A stretch of DNA of 40,412 nucleotides from Deltaproteobacteria bacterium (GTDB lineage Bacteria; Desulfobacterota; Dissulfuribacteria; Dissulfuribacterales; UBA3076), in contig JALTHG010000005.1 in NCBI GenBank assembly GCA_027004715.1, positions 1 to 40,412 of the forward strand, in the 5' to 3' direction. A program made the position numbers and the translations under genes. Every line of letters begins with the position of its first letter. The first letter of the stretch is position 1. Shown here piece after piece: positions 23,513 through 31,570 of the stretch. Under the pieces are notes generated by a model. That model made no database searches and had not been told where the DNA came from. It saw nothing but the letters and a program-made list of their open reading frames with translations.

Positions 23513-24907
23513 ATGGGTCGTCTATATATCCATATTGCCATATTGACTGTATGTCTGGTCTCTGTATATCAGCCAGGTCTTGCAGGTCTCTCTCTGGGTA
23601 AATCCGGGTGTAGGCGGTGTCATAATGTAGAGATAGACCAGGCACATGACATTGGCTGCAATACATGCCACCATGGAAGGCCTGATGGATATACCATGGC
23701 CCAGGCCCACCAGGGCCTGATCTCTATGCCCTCTCATCCAGCATATATGGCCCGCATCTGTGGAAGGTGCCATGCCAGAGAGGTAGCTGCTGCCCGTACT
23801 TCTATACATTTTACCCTATCAGGTGAGATAGGTACAGTATGGTCTGCCTTTTTCCCTGACGAGCAGGTGCCAGGTCTGTCAGGACTGCCTGTAGAAAAAC
23901 CGATCCGCACAAAAGAGGGTCTTGTCTCAGACCTCCTGAGGAGACGCTGCCTTCGCTGTCATGTCTACTACCGTGGTGATGCATATATGGGCACCCAGAG
24001 GGGGACAGGGTGTGCTGCCTGTCATATGGATATCCAGTCCATACCATGGGACCACAGATTCCACAGGGAGGTCCCTGATTCCCGATGCCTCTCTTGCCAC
24101 TATGGAAACTTTGTCGGCTGGGACTACTATGGCCGATTTGAGACAGATTATCCATATGACTACCGTGCACCACTCGTCAAGGGCAGGCATATGGCAAGGC
24201 CCTATGGTCTAGAATGGCACGAGATGACTCCTGATATACACAAAAAGGCAGGTATGCACTGTACAGACTGTCACCCTTCAGGGCCATGCCAGGGCAAGAG
24301 GCGGCGTGTAAAGTGCATAGACTGTCACCTGAGTGGCAATAGAGGGCCACTGATGGACCAGAGACGCATAGGACACAGACCAGGAGACATACGAGTTGTT
24401 GCCTGTGTTGCCTGTCATGCAGTCTGGTCCTTTCAGGACCAGGGGAGGTCTCTGATCAGAGAAGACCTGGCAGACTATGACGACTGGTCCTATCTATCAG
24501 TCCAGGGAGACAGTGAAGTCGAGAGGATCATAAAGGACTCTATAGACCTGCCATATAGTGAGTGGCCTTTACCCAGGATGCTTGACAAAATCAGTGGCCG
24601 ATATAGAAATGGCATGTGGTTCGAGGGCTTTACCAAGAGGTCCTGGGGCGTAAGGCTCGGAGAGGATAGGCATGGGTGTCTGTCTGTTATGCGTCCCATC
24701 CTGGACCTGTCTCTGAGTTATATAGATTCTGACGATGTGGTGCGTTTTGACAGTCTTCGGCCTGATAGTATAAATGGTCTCTGGCTTCCCTATTCTCCAC
24801 ATACTATAGGCCCTGCCGATGTCTTTAGAACTATCTATGTCAGGTCCTGGTTAGAGAAGAGGGACAAAGAGGTCATCCCAAGGCCAAAAGCTGAAGACAA
24901 AAGATGA
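23513..24907 (+). CDS. Periplasmic nonaheme c-type cytochrome
   Basis: The protein has a signal peptide (MGRLYIHIAILTVCLVSVYQ, cleavage near GLAG) and nine CXXCH haem-attachment motifs: CRRCH, CNTCH, CGRCH, CLRCH, CAACH, CLSCH, CTDCH, CIDCH and CVACH, all within the first ~310 residues. The last ~150 residues have no haem motif and include 'CLSVMRPILDLSLSYIDSDD' and 'LWLPYSPHTI'. It presumably moves electrons in the periplasm of an anaerobe. The layout and phrases such as 'GRCHAREVAAARTS' remind me of multihaem cytochromes linked to Geobacter ext-type clusters, but I cannot confirm that. No quinol oxidoreductase or outer-membrane partner is adjacent. ilvE follows 61 bases later. Apparent promoter: an extended -10 upstream. 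Confidence 0.9.
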   Translation: MGRLYIHIAILTVCLVSVYQPGLAGLSLGKSGCRRCHNVEIDQAHDIGCNTCHHGRPDGYTMAQAHQGLISMPSHPAYMARICGRCHAREVAAARTSIHFTLSGEIGTVWSAFFPDEQVPGLSGLPVEKPIRTKEGLVSDLLRRRCLRCHVYYRGDAYMGTQRGTGCAACHMDIQSIPWDHRFHREVPDSRCLSCHYGNFVGWDYYGRFETDYPYDYRAPLVKGRHMARPYGLEWHEMTPDIHKKAGMHCTDCHPSGPCQGKRRRVKCIDCHLSGNRGPLMDQRRIGHRPGDIRVVACVACHAVWSFQDQGRSLIREDLADYDDWSYLSVQGDSEVERIIKDSIDLPYSEWPLPRMLDKISGRYRNGMWFEGFTKRSWGVRLGEDRHGCLSVMRPILDLSLSYIDSDDVVRFDSLRPDSINGLWLPYSPHTIGPADVFRTIYVRSWLEKRDKEVIPRPKAEDKR

Positions 24908-24968
24908 CAGATATGCTCTTGCGTGTGTCTGAGCTTACATTAAATTTAGAGAGGATATAGATCTCATT

Positions 24969-26036
24969 ATGGATATTGAAACTGAACTCCTGGATGAATC
25001 AGAACTCAAAGGGCTTCTCTCTCCATCTGACCTGAGATTTGGTAGATGCTTTTCAGACCATATGTTTCTGATGGACTATAGTGAAGGGCATGGCTGGCAC
25101 CATCCCAGGATAGTACCCTATGGGAACTTTTCTCTTGATCCTGCTGCGGCATCTCTGCATTATGGTCAGGCCATATTTGAGGGACTCAAGGCCTATTGGG
25201 GAAAGGACGGCAAGATCAGGCTATTCAGGGCACGAGACAATATGGAGCGATTCAATCACTCTGCCTGGCGCATGTGCATGCCCCAGATAGACAAAGAGGA
25301 AGTCCTTGAGGGCATAAAGACACTTATTCGCATAGATAGACGATGGGTACCCAAGGCCAGGGGCACTTCTCTCTATATAAGGCCATTCATGTTTGCCACC
25401 GAGGCCTTTCTCGGAGTACGGCCTGCCAGGGAGTACATGCTCTCAGTGATCCTGAGCCCAGTGGGGGCATACTATGCAGAGGGCTTTAACCCAGTAAAGA
25501 TCTTTGTGACAGACAGATATATAAGATCAGCCCCTGGAGGAGTAGGAGAGGCAAAGACAGCAGGAAATTATGCTGCAAGTCTCATGGCCTCTAAAGAGGC
25601 AAAAGAACTTGGCTTTACACAGGTACTCTGGCTTGATGCCGCAGAGCGTCGTTATATAGAGGAAGTGGGTACCATGAATATATTTTTTCTCTTGGAAGAT
25701 ACGCTGGTCACTCCGGCCCTGACTGGGAGTATATTGCCAGGGATCACTAGAGACTCTGTGCTACAACTTGCCCGAGACTGGGGACTCAAGGCAGAAGAAC
25801 GACGGATCAGTATCAATGAGGTCTTAGAAAAGGCAGAGAGGCATGCACTCAAGGAGTGTTTTGGCACTGGCACTGCGGCCGTCATTTCACCAGTAGGGCT
25901 CCTGTATTACAGAGACAGAGGTTATGCAATAAATAGTGGCAGGACCGGGAATCTGGCACAGAGACTCTTTGATGAGATCACAGGCATACAATACGGAGAG
26001 AGAGAAGATATCCATGGCTGGACAGAGGTCATTTAG
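24969..26036 (+). CDS. ilvE: Branched-chain amino acid aminotransferase
   Basis: This fold-type IV PLP enzyme transaminates the last step of valine, leucine and isoleucine synthesis. Motifs are 'ASLHYGQAIFEGLKAYWG', the PLP-lysine region 'GGVGEAKTAGNYAAS', 'VLWLDAAERRYIEEVGTMN' and 'LKECFGTGTAAVISPVG'. The length of 355 residues fits the long bacterial/mitochondrial-like subfamily. The 3' end overlaps the convergent nitronate-monooxygenase-like gene by 8 bases. A GAGAGGATA sequence precedes the ATG at a slightly long distance. No leader or T-box was recognised upstream. Confidence 0.94.
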   Translation: MDIETELLDESELKGLLSPSDLRFGRCFSDHMFLMDYSEGHGWHHPRIVPYGNFSLDPAAASLHYGQAIFEGLKAYWGKDGKIRLFRARDNMERFNHSAWRMCMPQIDKEEVLEGIKTLIRIDRRWVPKARGTSLYIRPFMFATEAFLGVRPAREYMLSVILSPVGAYYAEGFNPVKIFVTDRYIRSAPGGVGEAKTAGNYAASLMASKEAKELGFTQVLWLDAAERRYIEEVGTMNIFFLLEDTLVTPALTGSILPGITRDSVLQLARDWGLKAEERRISINEVLEKAERHALKECFGTGTAAVISPVGLLYYRDRGYAINSGRTGNLAQRLFDEITGIQYGEREDIHGWTEVI

Positions 26037-27144
26037 CCTCTGCTGCTGCCCTTGCAGCCTCTCTATATCCCTGTACCAGTTCATCCATGAGCTCCTGGAC
26101 AGAGACTATCTTGTCTACCCGCCACACATTTGCGCCGCAGAAGACAAAGCCTGAATCCAGATTCCCCTTTTGGGCATTTATAAGGGCCATGCTGATGCAA
26201 TAAGGTGTGTCTGGATAGCGACAGGACTTGAGACACTTATATATGCATCTATGTGGTCTCTTCTCTCCTGCATTGGCCTTGTCTATAAAACTACTTCTGA
26301 GGGCCCTGCCAGGCATGTGTACTGGGCTGTTGATTATACATATGTCCTCTTTCCTGGCCCGGAGATAGGCCTGCTTAAACTCTTCTGAGGCATCACACTC
26401 ATATGTAGCCACAAACCGCGTCCCCATCTGCACTCCAGCAGCCCCCATCTGGATAAATTTATAGATATCTGCACCTGTATAGATTCCCCCTGCAGCGATT
26501 ACCGGTATAGGCCTTCCACATGTCTGTTCAAATGGTCTTACTGCCTCAATGACCTGGGGCACGAGATTTTCTATGGCATTTTCTGGCAGGTCTAGGGTAT
26601 TTGCCTTAAAGCCAAGGTGTCCTCCTGCCTTAGGTCCTTCCACTACAACCGCATCTGGAAGACGTGAGAAGTGCTCAGACCATCTGCGGCATATAATCTT
26701 GGCCGCCCGACCTGAAGAGACAATAGGGACGAGTTTTGCCTTACAGCCCTCTGGAACGAGGCCAGGCAGCTTAAGTGGCAGGCCTGCCCCGCTGATAATG
26801 AGGTCTGCCCCTGCCCCTCCTGCAATATAGACAATCTTTTCATAGTCAGTAAGGGCAACCATGATGTTTACCCCAACAACACCATTGGGAGCTGCCCTTT
26901 TGGCCTGCTGGATCTGCTTCTTTAGGGCACGAAATGTGGATCCACGTGGGTCTTTGTGAAAGTCTTTTTCTGCTATACCGATAAGCACTGAGGCAATGAC
27001 CCCTATGCCCCCAGCCCTGGCTACTGCAGAGGCCAGTCCTGCCATAGATATGCCGACACCCATACCCCCCTGGATAATGGGGATAGGTACAGTAAGATCT
27101 CCTATAGTCAATGGTGGAGGATCAAAAGATGTCTCTTCAGCCAT
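26029..27144 (-). CDS. Nitronate monooxygenase / FMN-dependent NAD(P)H oxidoreductase family protein
   Basis: The protein is a TIM-barrel flavoprotein of the 2-nitropropane dioxygenase family. The N-terminal 'PIPIIQGGMGVGISMAGLAS' (FMN region), 'GVNIMVAL', 'DAVVVEGPKAGGHLGF', 'PVIAAGGIYTGADIYKFIQMGA' and 'GVQMGTRFVAT' are standard. The C-terminal cysteine-rich segment 'RCIYKCLKSCRYPDTPYC' suggests an extra metal or Fe-S site seen in anaerobic members. In anaerobes the true substrate is often unknown. The track starts at 27225; the ATG at 27144 has AAAAGGG and AAGGAG upstream and starts at MAEETS. The longer version would overlap the tRNA-Lys promoter. It has 371 residues from this start. Confidence 0.85.
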   Translation of the reverse strand: MAEETSFDPPPLTIGDLTVPIPIIQGGMGVGISMAGLASAVARAGGIGVIASVLIGIAEKDFHKDPRGSTFRALKKQIQQAKRAAPNGVVGVNIMVALTDYEKIVYIAGGAGADLIISGAGLPLKLPGLVPEGCKAKLVPIVSSGRAAKIICRRWSEHFSRLPDAVVVEGPKAGGHLGFKANTLDLPENAIENLVPQVIEAVRPFEQTCGRPIPVIAAGGIYTGADIYKFIQMGAAGVQMGTRFVATYECDASEEFKQAYLRARKEDICIINSPVHMPGRALRSSFIDKANAGEKRPHRCIYKCLKSCRYPDTPYCISMALINAQKGNLDSGFVFCGANVWRVDKIVSVQELMDELVQGYREAARAAAEAK

Positions 27145-27206
27145 AGATGCCCTTTTAGTCTCCTTGAACAGGGACGTCAAGTAGATGGAAAGTCCATCTA
27201 GTGTCC

Positions 27207-27235
27207 TTGACAAGGTCTTATACACATGATAACGA
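27207..27235 (+). promoter_or_regulatory. Promoter for the tRNA-Lys/tRNA-Glu pair
   Basis: A perfect -35 TTGACA (27207-27212) lies 17 bases before TAACGA (27230-27235), a weak -10. The predicted start is about 60 bases upstream of tRNA-Lys. Confidence 0.4.
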
Positions 27236-27300
27236 TATTGTCTGCCCTGTGAAATTTCAGGTCAGGATACTGAGGTCTGCCAATCCTCTAAAATTAGATA

Positions 27301-27373
27301 GGGCCGTTAACTCAGTTGGTAGAGTATCTGCCTTTTAAGCAGAGAGTCACTGGTTCGAGTCCAGTACGGCCTA
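27301..27373 (+). tRNA. tRNA-Lys (anticodon UUU)
   Basis: Acceptor GGGCCGT pairs with ACGGCCT (first pair G-U). D arm ACTC...GAGT, anticodon stem TCTGC/GCAGA with loop CTTTTAA, anticodon TTT at 27334-27336, and T loop TTCGAGT. Discriminator A is followed by TCA, so CCA is not fully encoded. It lies 5 bases before tRNA-Glu. Confidence 0.95.
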
Positions 27374-27378
27374 TCAGT

Positions 27379-27456
27379 GTCCCCGTCGTCTAGCCAGGTC
27401 CAGGACATCGGCCTTTCACGCCGGCAACACCGGTTCAAATCCGGTCGGGGACGCCA
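27379..27456 (+). tRNA. tRNA-Glu (anticodon UUC)
   Basis: Acceptor GTCCCCG pairs with CGGGGAC, followed by discriminator G and encoded CCA (27454-27456). The anticodon loop CTTTCAC gives TTC. T arm ACCGG/CCGGT with loop TTCAAAT. Probably co-transcribed with tRNA-Lys. Confidence 0.95.
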
Positions 27457-27492
27457 CATAGTGACCTCTACTGTCTAAGAAGAGCCAGCATC

Positions 27493-27669
27493 TCAAACAA
27501 ACTTCTCATTGAGAAATTCACACTCCCTTGGAGACAGGTCAAATCGCATCTCGGCCTCCTGTATGATCTCCTTGCGTCTCCTCTCTGGATTTTCCTTACA
27601 GGTCTCAGATATCCACTTTATGGCCATCCGGAGCTTCTCTCCTTTTGGTTTTAAGTCCTCTGTACTCAT
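27493..27669 (-). CDS. Small basic/acidic helical protein of unknown function
   Basis: I do not recognise the family. The predicted protein starts MSTEDLKPKGEKLRMAIKW and ends 'FDLSPRECEFLNEKFV', 58 residues, charged and largely helical, without membrane segments. The track starts at a TTG (27723), but that TTG lies in a copy of repeat C. The ATG at 27669 has GAGGAGA 8-9 bases upstream and is the better start. It is downstream of lolC on the same strand, 96 bases away, and ends near tRNA-Glu. It could be the last gene of the lysS-lolC operon. Confidence 0.6.
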   Translation of the reverse strand: MSTEDLKPKGEKLRMAIKWISETCKENPERRRKEIIQEAEMRFDLSPRECEFLNEKFV

Positions 27670-27720
27670 CTTGAATATCTCCTCTATAATATCTGGCTCC
27701 TTATAGCGCCCTCCTTCGCC

Positions 27721-27739
27721 CAACTTATTGAGAAATTGC
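27721..27739 (-). repeat. Dispersed repeat C, partial copy 2
   Basis: CAACTTATTGAGAAATTGC on the plus strand shares CAACTTATTGAGAA exactly with the reverse complement of 39589-39602 and CAAC(C/T)T(A/G)TTGAGAA with the copy at 2564-2577. The rest of the repeat is not recognisable here. Confidence 0.45.
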
Positions 27740-27764
27740 TATAATAGCGCATTCTGCAGCTCTA

Positions 27765-29057
27765 TCAACCTGCCCTCAGGGTCTCAGATGGATTGACCCT
27801 GGCTGCCTGTCTGGCAGGATATATCGTGGCAAGGAAACATATCAGGATAGCAGACAGGGCAATTATGGTCACATCGCCTGGATGAAGGAGTATGGGCAGT
27901 GTATTGGTATAGTATACCTCTTTTGGTATCTTGATAAATTTATAGTGACTCAACAGGAGACAGAGACCGACCCCTCCAGAAACGCCCAATGCGGTCCCTA
28001 TCAGGCCTACTAATAATCCACTGTAGATAAAGATCCTCAGTATGGTCCTGTCTGTGGCCCCCAGGACCTTGAGAATCGCTATATCCTGAGCTTTTTCCAT
28101 AACCATCATGATGAGTGTACTTACAATATTGAAAGCGGCCACCAGGACGATCAGGGTAAGAATTATAAACATGGCCAGCTTTTCCAACTTTAAGGCAGAA
28201 AAGAGATTTCGACTCATCTTCTGCCAGTCTACGACCCAGAATGGAAATCCAAGTCTCTTCTGTATGCTCCTTGACAGCCTGTCTGTAGCATAGATATCTG
28301 AGACCTTTATCTCAAGTCCATGTACTCTGTTCCCAATCCCAAGGAGCCTTTGGGCCGACTTGATAGATATAAAGGCAAGGGAGGCATCATATTCATACAT
28401 CCCAGTGGTATCTATCCCTGTCACCAGAAAGGTGCGTATCTTTGGGAGCATACCCACAGGAGAGATGGTCCCACTGGGTAATATCACCTGGATGGCCTGC
28501 CCGACCGTGACACCCAGGTCATTGGCAAGCTCTTTCCCCAGGAGTATTGCTGGGGGTCTGGCACCACTTGGGTGCTCAAGGGCCTCAAGCCCCTTGCCCT
28601 TGATAACTTTCCCTATGTTGATGACCCTTGTCACAGAGCCAGGGTCTATACCACGGATGACTGCCCCGCTGACCCCCCTACCTGAGCTCAATAGGGCCTG
28701 GATATAGACTACAGGAGTGACTGCGGTCACTGTGGCCCGCTCCCTCTCCCCCCTTATCAGTCTCCAGAGCCTGTCCAGATGACCCCTATATGGCACACTG
28801 ACCCTGGCTATCTTCTGCTCTATAGACCTCACGTCACCAAAGGTCCCTTCATAGTTTCTGACCAGGATATGCGAATTTATTCCCAGTATCTTGGTCCGCA
28901 GGTGCGTATCAAAGCCTGTCATGACTGCAATTACCACGATCAGGGCCATTACACCCACAGCCACCCCTATTATGGATATAAAGGTGATGAGAGATATAAA
29001 GGCCTGTTTGCGCTTTGCCCTGAGATAGCGCAGGGCAATGAACCACTCAATAGACAT
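27765..29057 (-). CDS. lolC: Lipoprotein-releasing ABC transporter permease (LolC/LolE type)
   Basis: The protein is an inner-membrane MacB/FtsX-fold permease that extracts lipoproteins for outer-membrane sorting. It starts MSIEWFIALRYLRAKRKQ, followed by TM1 ('FISIIGVAVGVMALIVVIAV'). A large periplasmic domain (about residues 50-275) precedes three C-terminal TM segments ('LAMFIILTLIVLVAAFNIVS', 'GLLVGLIGTALGVSGGVGLC', 'VTIIALSAILICFLATIYPA'), ending in 'PARQAARVNPSETLRAG'. The track start is 12 bases upstream; the ATG at 29057 fits the family. The lysS stop lies 9 bases upstream, so the two genes form an operon. The ATPase gene lolD, often next in deltaproteobacteria, is absent here and must be elsewhere if the system is complete. 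Confidence 0.9.
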   Translation of the reverse strand: MSIEWFIALRYLRAKRKQAFISLITFISIIGVAVGVMALIVVIAVMTGFDTHLRTKILGINSHILVRNYEGTFGDVRSIEQKIARVSVPYRGHLDRLWRLIRGERERATVTAVTPVVYIQALLSSGRGVSGAVIRGIDPGSVTRVINIGKVIKGKGLEALEHPSGARPPAILLGKELANDLGVTVGQAIQVILPSGTISPVGMLPKIRTFLVTGIDTTGMYEYDASLAFISIKSAQRLLGIGNRVHGLEIKVSDIYATDRLSRSIQKRLGFPFWVVDWQKMSRNLFSALKLEKLAMFIILTLIVLVAAFNIVSTLIMMVMEKAQDIAILKVLGATDRTILRIFIYSGLLVGLIGTALGVSGGVGLCLLLSHYKFIKIPKEVYYTNTLPILLHPGDVTIIALSAILICFLATIYPARQAARVNPSETLRAG

Positions 29058-29065
29058 GGCAGGCA

Positions 29066-30586
29066 TCAACTCTCAGGTCGTAACTGGGGAAATAGGATCA
29101 CGTCACGTATAGAAGGGGCATCTGTAAAGAGCATTACCAGACGGTCAATGCCTATACCTTCACCTGCAGCAGGTGGCATGCCCAGCTCCAGGGCCCTGAT
29201 ATAGTCTTTATCCAGGACCGGAGGTATCTCTTCATCATCTCCTCTGCTGGCTATCTGTTCCTCAAAACGCCGGCGCTGTTCCCTGGGGTCATTTAGTTCT
29301 GAAAAGGCATTAGCTATCTCATGACCAGCTATAAAGAGCTCAAAACGGTCTGTAAACCTGGAATCTTCCTGGCTCTTTCTGGCAAGGGGCGAGACATCAG
29401 TAGGATACCTGGTTATAAAGGTGGGCTGGATGAGTTTGGGCTCTACCAAGAGGTCGAAGAGCCTTGTCCAGAATTTGCCGATCTTTTCATTCCCCCTTAC
29501 TGGGGCATCAAGGGCCCTTAGCCTGTCTATAAGGCACTCTCTGTCGCTGAGTTCTGCCTCTGGAATATGTCCAATCTCTACCAATGCCTCTTCCAGGGTC
29601 ATACGGTACCAGGGAGGTGAGAGATTCAGTACATGGCCCTGATAGGAAAAGACTGGACCTCCCTTTATCTCATCGGCTATCATAGAGAACATCTCTTCTG
29701 TCCGTGACATCAGGTCTTTATAGGTGGCATATGCCTCATAGAACTCCAGCATAGTAAACTCGGGATTGTGTTGGACTGAGATACCTTCATTCCGAAAGTT
29801 TCGGTTGAGCTCAAAGACCCTCTCATATCCACCCACTAAAAGCCGCTTCAGATAGAGTTCAGGGGCTATCCGCAGATAGAGATCCATGTCAAGGGCATTG
29901 TGGTGTGTCTTAAATGGGCGTGCTGTCGCACCGCCGACAATGGGCTGCATCATGGGTGTCTCTACCTCTATAAAATCGCGGGAACTGAGGTATCTCCGTA
30001 GTATCTGGATGATACGAGATCGATCTCTGAAGACCTCTCTGACCTCTTTATTCATGATGAGGTCTACATAACGCTGTCTATACCTGATCTCCTTATCTCT
30101 GATCCCATGATATTTCTCAGGGAGCGGCCTCAAGGACTTGGCCACCAACCCTATGGTATCGGCAAGGAGGGTCAATTCGCCTGTCTTTGTCCTAAAAAGC
30201 CTGCCAGTGACCTTAATCAGATCACCTATATCGAATTTCTTGAAGATGATATAGGCATCTGCTCCTACCTGCTCTCTCTGCACATAGACCTGGAGCTGGC
30301 CAGTGCTATCCTGGAGATGCAGGAAGGCAGCCTTTCCAAAACGGCGCATAGTCATTATCCGGCCTGCCAGACTAAAGACATGGGATACCCTTTTTAAGGC
30401 CTCTTCCTCATAGGAATCATATATTGTATGTATCATCTCTATCTTCTCAGGCCGGCTTATGCCATTGGGATAGAGAGGCACATTGTCTCTTTCTAGTTGC
30501 TCTGCCTTCTCTCTACGCTGTCTTATGACCAGGCTCTCGCTGTCCAAACTGTCTTCTCCTTTCAATATACCTTTGAGCGAAATCAT
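29066..30586 (-). CDS. lysS: Lysyl-tRNA synthetase, class II
   Basis: LysRS charges tRNA-Lys with lysine. An N-terminal OB-fold anticodon domain ('VFSLAGRIMTMRRFGKAAFL') is followed by the class II core. Motif 1 is 'FIEVETPMMQPIVGGATARPF', motif 2 is 'FRNEGISVQHNPEFTMLEFY', and motif 3 is 'PAAGEGIGIDRLVMLFTD'. The length of 506 residues is normal. It is the first gene of a lysS-lolC pair on the minus strand. A tRNA-Lys gene lies within 2 kb, probably by chance. Start context shows AAAGG before ATG ('TATATTGAAAGGAGAAG' is inside the frame, so a shorter start cannot be excluded). Confidence 0.95.
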   Translation of the reverse strand: MISLKGILKGEDSLDSESLVIRQRREKAEQLERDNVPLYPNGISRPEKIEMIHTIYDSYEEEALKRVSHVFSLAGRIMTMRRFGKAAFLHLQDSTGQLQVYVQREQVGADAYIIFKKFDIGDLIKVTGRLFRTKTGELTLLADTIGLVAKSLRPLPEKYHGIRDKEIRYRQRYVDLIMNKEVREVFRDRSRIIQILRRYLSSRDFIEVETPMMQPIVGGATARPFKTHHNALDMDLYLRIAPELYLKRLLVGGYERVFELNRNFRNEGISVQHNPEFTMLEFYEAYATYKDLMSRTEEMFSMIADEIKGGPVFSYQGHVLNLSPPWYRMTLEEALVEIGHIPEAELSDRECLIDRLRALDAPVRGNEKIGKFWTRLFDLLVEPKLIQPTFITRYPTDVSPLARKSQEDSRFTDRFELFIAGHEIANAFSELNDPREQRRRFEEQIASRGDDEEIPPVLDKDYIRALELGMPPAAGEGIGIDRLVMLFTDAPSIRDVILFPQLRPES

Positions 30587-30718
30587 TCATAGTTTACTCT
30601 TGGTATAGCGTCAAGTGAAATAAGCCGTAACCTGATAGACAGAGGACGCAGAAAGATATTTTCCGGTGAGAGGGCAGAGAGTCTCTATAATTGAGGTTAT
30701 GAATGGTTATGAAAGTAC

Positions 30719-30748
30719 TTGCCACTATTCAACAATTTGGGATAGAAT
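30719..30748 (+). promoter_or_regulatory. Promoter-like sequence for the 100-residue gene
   Basis: TTGCCA (30719-30724) and TAGAAT (30743-30748) are separated by 18 bases and lie about 30 bases before the ATG. AT-rich sequence follows. Confidence 0.45.
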
Positions 30749-30777
30749 ATATATATTAAAATTTATGTGAGGGATTT

Positions 30778-31080
30778 ATGGGCAAGATTGTAAGTATAAA
30801 AGATAAAAAGCGTTCTGATCGTGGACATGCCTACAGGCTTGAGAGAATAAAGGAGGAACTGATAAAATATTATAATATTGACCTGGATTATCTCATGGCC
30901 TCAGAGCCTGCCAGCAATCTTACCATCGATCAGTTCGAAGGCCTGACCGAGGGCATCTTAACTGTAATTGACGATTTTTTAGAAGAAAACCCCAAGGTCA
31001 CTCTTCACGACATCCTATACGTCCTTGAAAATGTGAAAGACATAATCAGAGAAAACACATATCCTGAAGGAGATGAATAG
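30778..31080 (+). CDS. Small acidic protein of unknown function
   Basis: The family is not recognised. The 100-residue protein is soluble, with a basic N-terminus (MGKIVSIKDKKRSDRGHAYR) and then an acidic, mostly helical body ('GLTEGILTVIDDFLEENP', 'TLHDILYVLENVKDIIREN'). GAGGG precedes the ATG and a promoter-like pair lies upstream, supporting a real gene. It is divergent from lysS and upstream of the DUF2493 gene, with REP-like element A between them. Confidence 0.7.
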   Translation: MGKIVSIKDKKRSDRGHAYRLERIKEELIKYYNIDLDYLMASEPASNLTIDQFEGLTEGILTVIDDFLEENPKVTLHDILYVLENVKDIIRENTYPEGDE

Positions 31081-31104
31081 AGAGGATAGTAACCATTCAC
31101 AGGT

Positions 31105-31150
31105 CCTGAAGAGGCCACTGCTGGCAGGGATGTGAGGGGTTGAGTATTAC
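31105..31150 (+). repeat. REP-like element A, copy 2
   Basis: CCTGAAGAGGCCACTGCTGG then CAGGGATGTGA and TTGAGTATTACC match the element consensus. An inverted half, GTAACCATTCAC, lies just upstream at 31089-31100. Confidence 0.65.
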
Positions 31151-31169
31151 CTATTTAAAGGGGATCTTT

Positions 31170-31556
31170 ATGGCAAGAGTGGTAGTAGGGGGTTCGCGGA
31201 GTATAGAGGACTATGAATTGGTCAGGGGGGTACTCAAGCAACTGTTAGTCGAGGAAGACACTGTACTGTCTGGCAATGCCCCTGGAGTTGACCGCCTGGG
31301 AGAGCGTTATGCTAAAGAGGCAGGGCTTGAGGTCAAAGTCATCCCTTCACCATGGGAAAAGCATGGACTGAAGGCCTCTATGATAAGAAATGAGCTTCTA
31401 CTGCGCTCAGCAGACCTTGTGATATGCTTTTGGGATGGAGAATCTAAGGGGACAAGGCATATGCTCGATATATCTAAAAGGGCCAAAAAGCTCCTGGCTG
31501 AGGTCCGGCCAGATGGTTATCTAAGGCTCTTTTCAAATCCCAGATACTTTAGATAA
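31170..31556 (+). CDS. DUF2493 (SLOG-like) protein
   Basis: The protein has a Rossmann-type nucleotide-binding fold of the SLOG/DUF2493 group. The N-terminal glycine-rich 'VVVGGSRSIEDYELV', the central 'LSGNAPGVDRLGERYAKE' and 'VICFWDGESKGTRHMLDI' are its signatures. Function is unknown for most members; relatives include DprA-like and nucleotide-sensing proteins of phage and defence systems. The track starts at 31140; the ATG at 31170 with AAGGGGAT upstream is better and gives 128 residues. It lies 14 bases before xth, suggesting an operon. Confidence 0.8.
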   Translation: MARVVVGGSRSIEDYELVRGVLKQLLVEEDTVLSGNAPGVDRLGERYAKEAGLEVKVIPSPWEKHGLKASMIRNELLLRSADLVICFWDGESKGTRHMLDISKRAKKLLAEVRPDGYLRLFSNPRYFR

Positions 31557-31570
31557 ACTTCAAGATAGAG

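Noticed and set aside
23386-24968. Defence or phage-related function for the cytochrome region
   Set aside because: The nine haem motifs and signal peptide clearly mark a redox protein.
27145-27225. Long N-terminus of the nitronate-monooxygenase-like protein
   Set aside because: The extension is not family-like and would overlap the predicted tRNA promoter; a good ribosome-binding site precedes the ATG at 27144.
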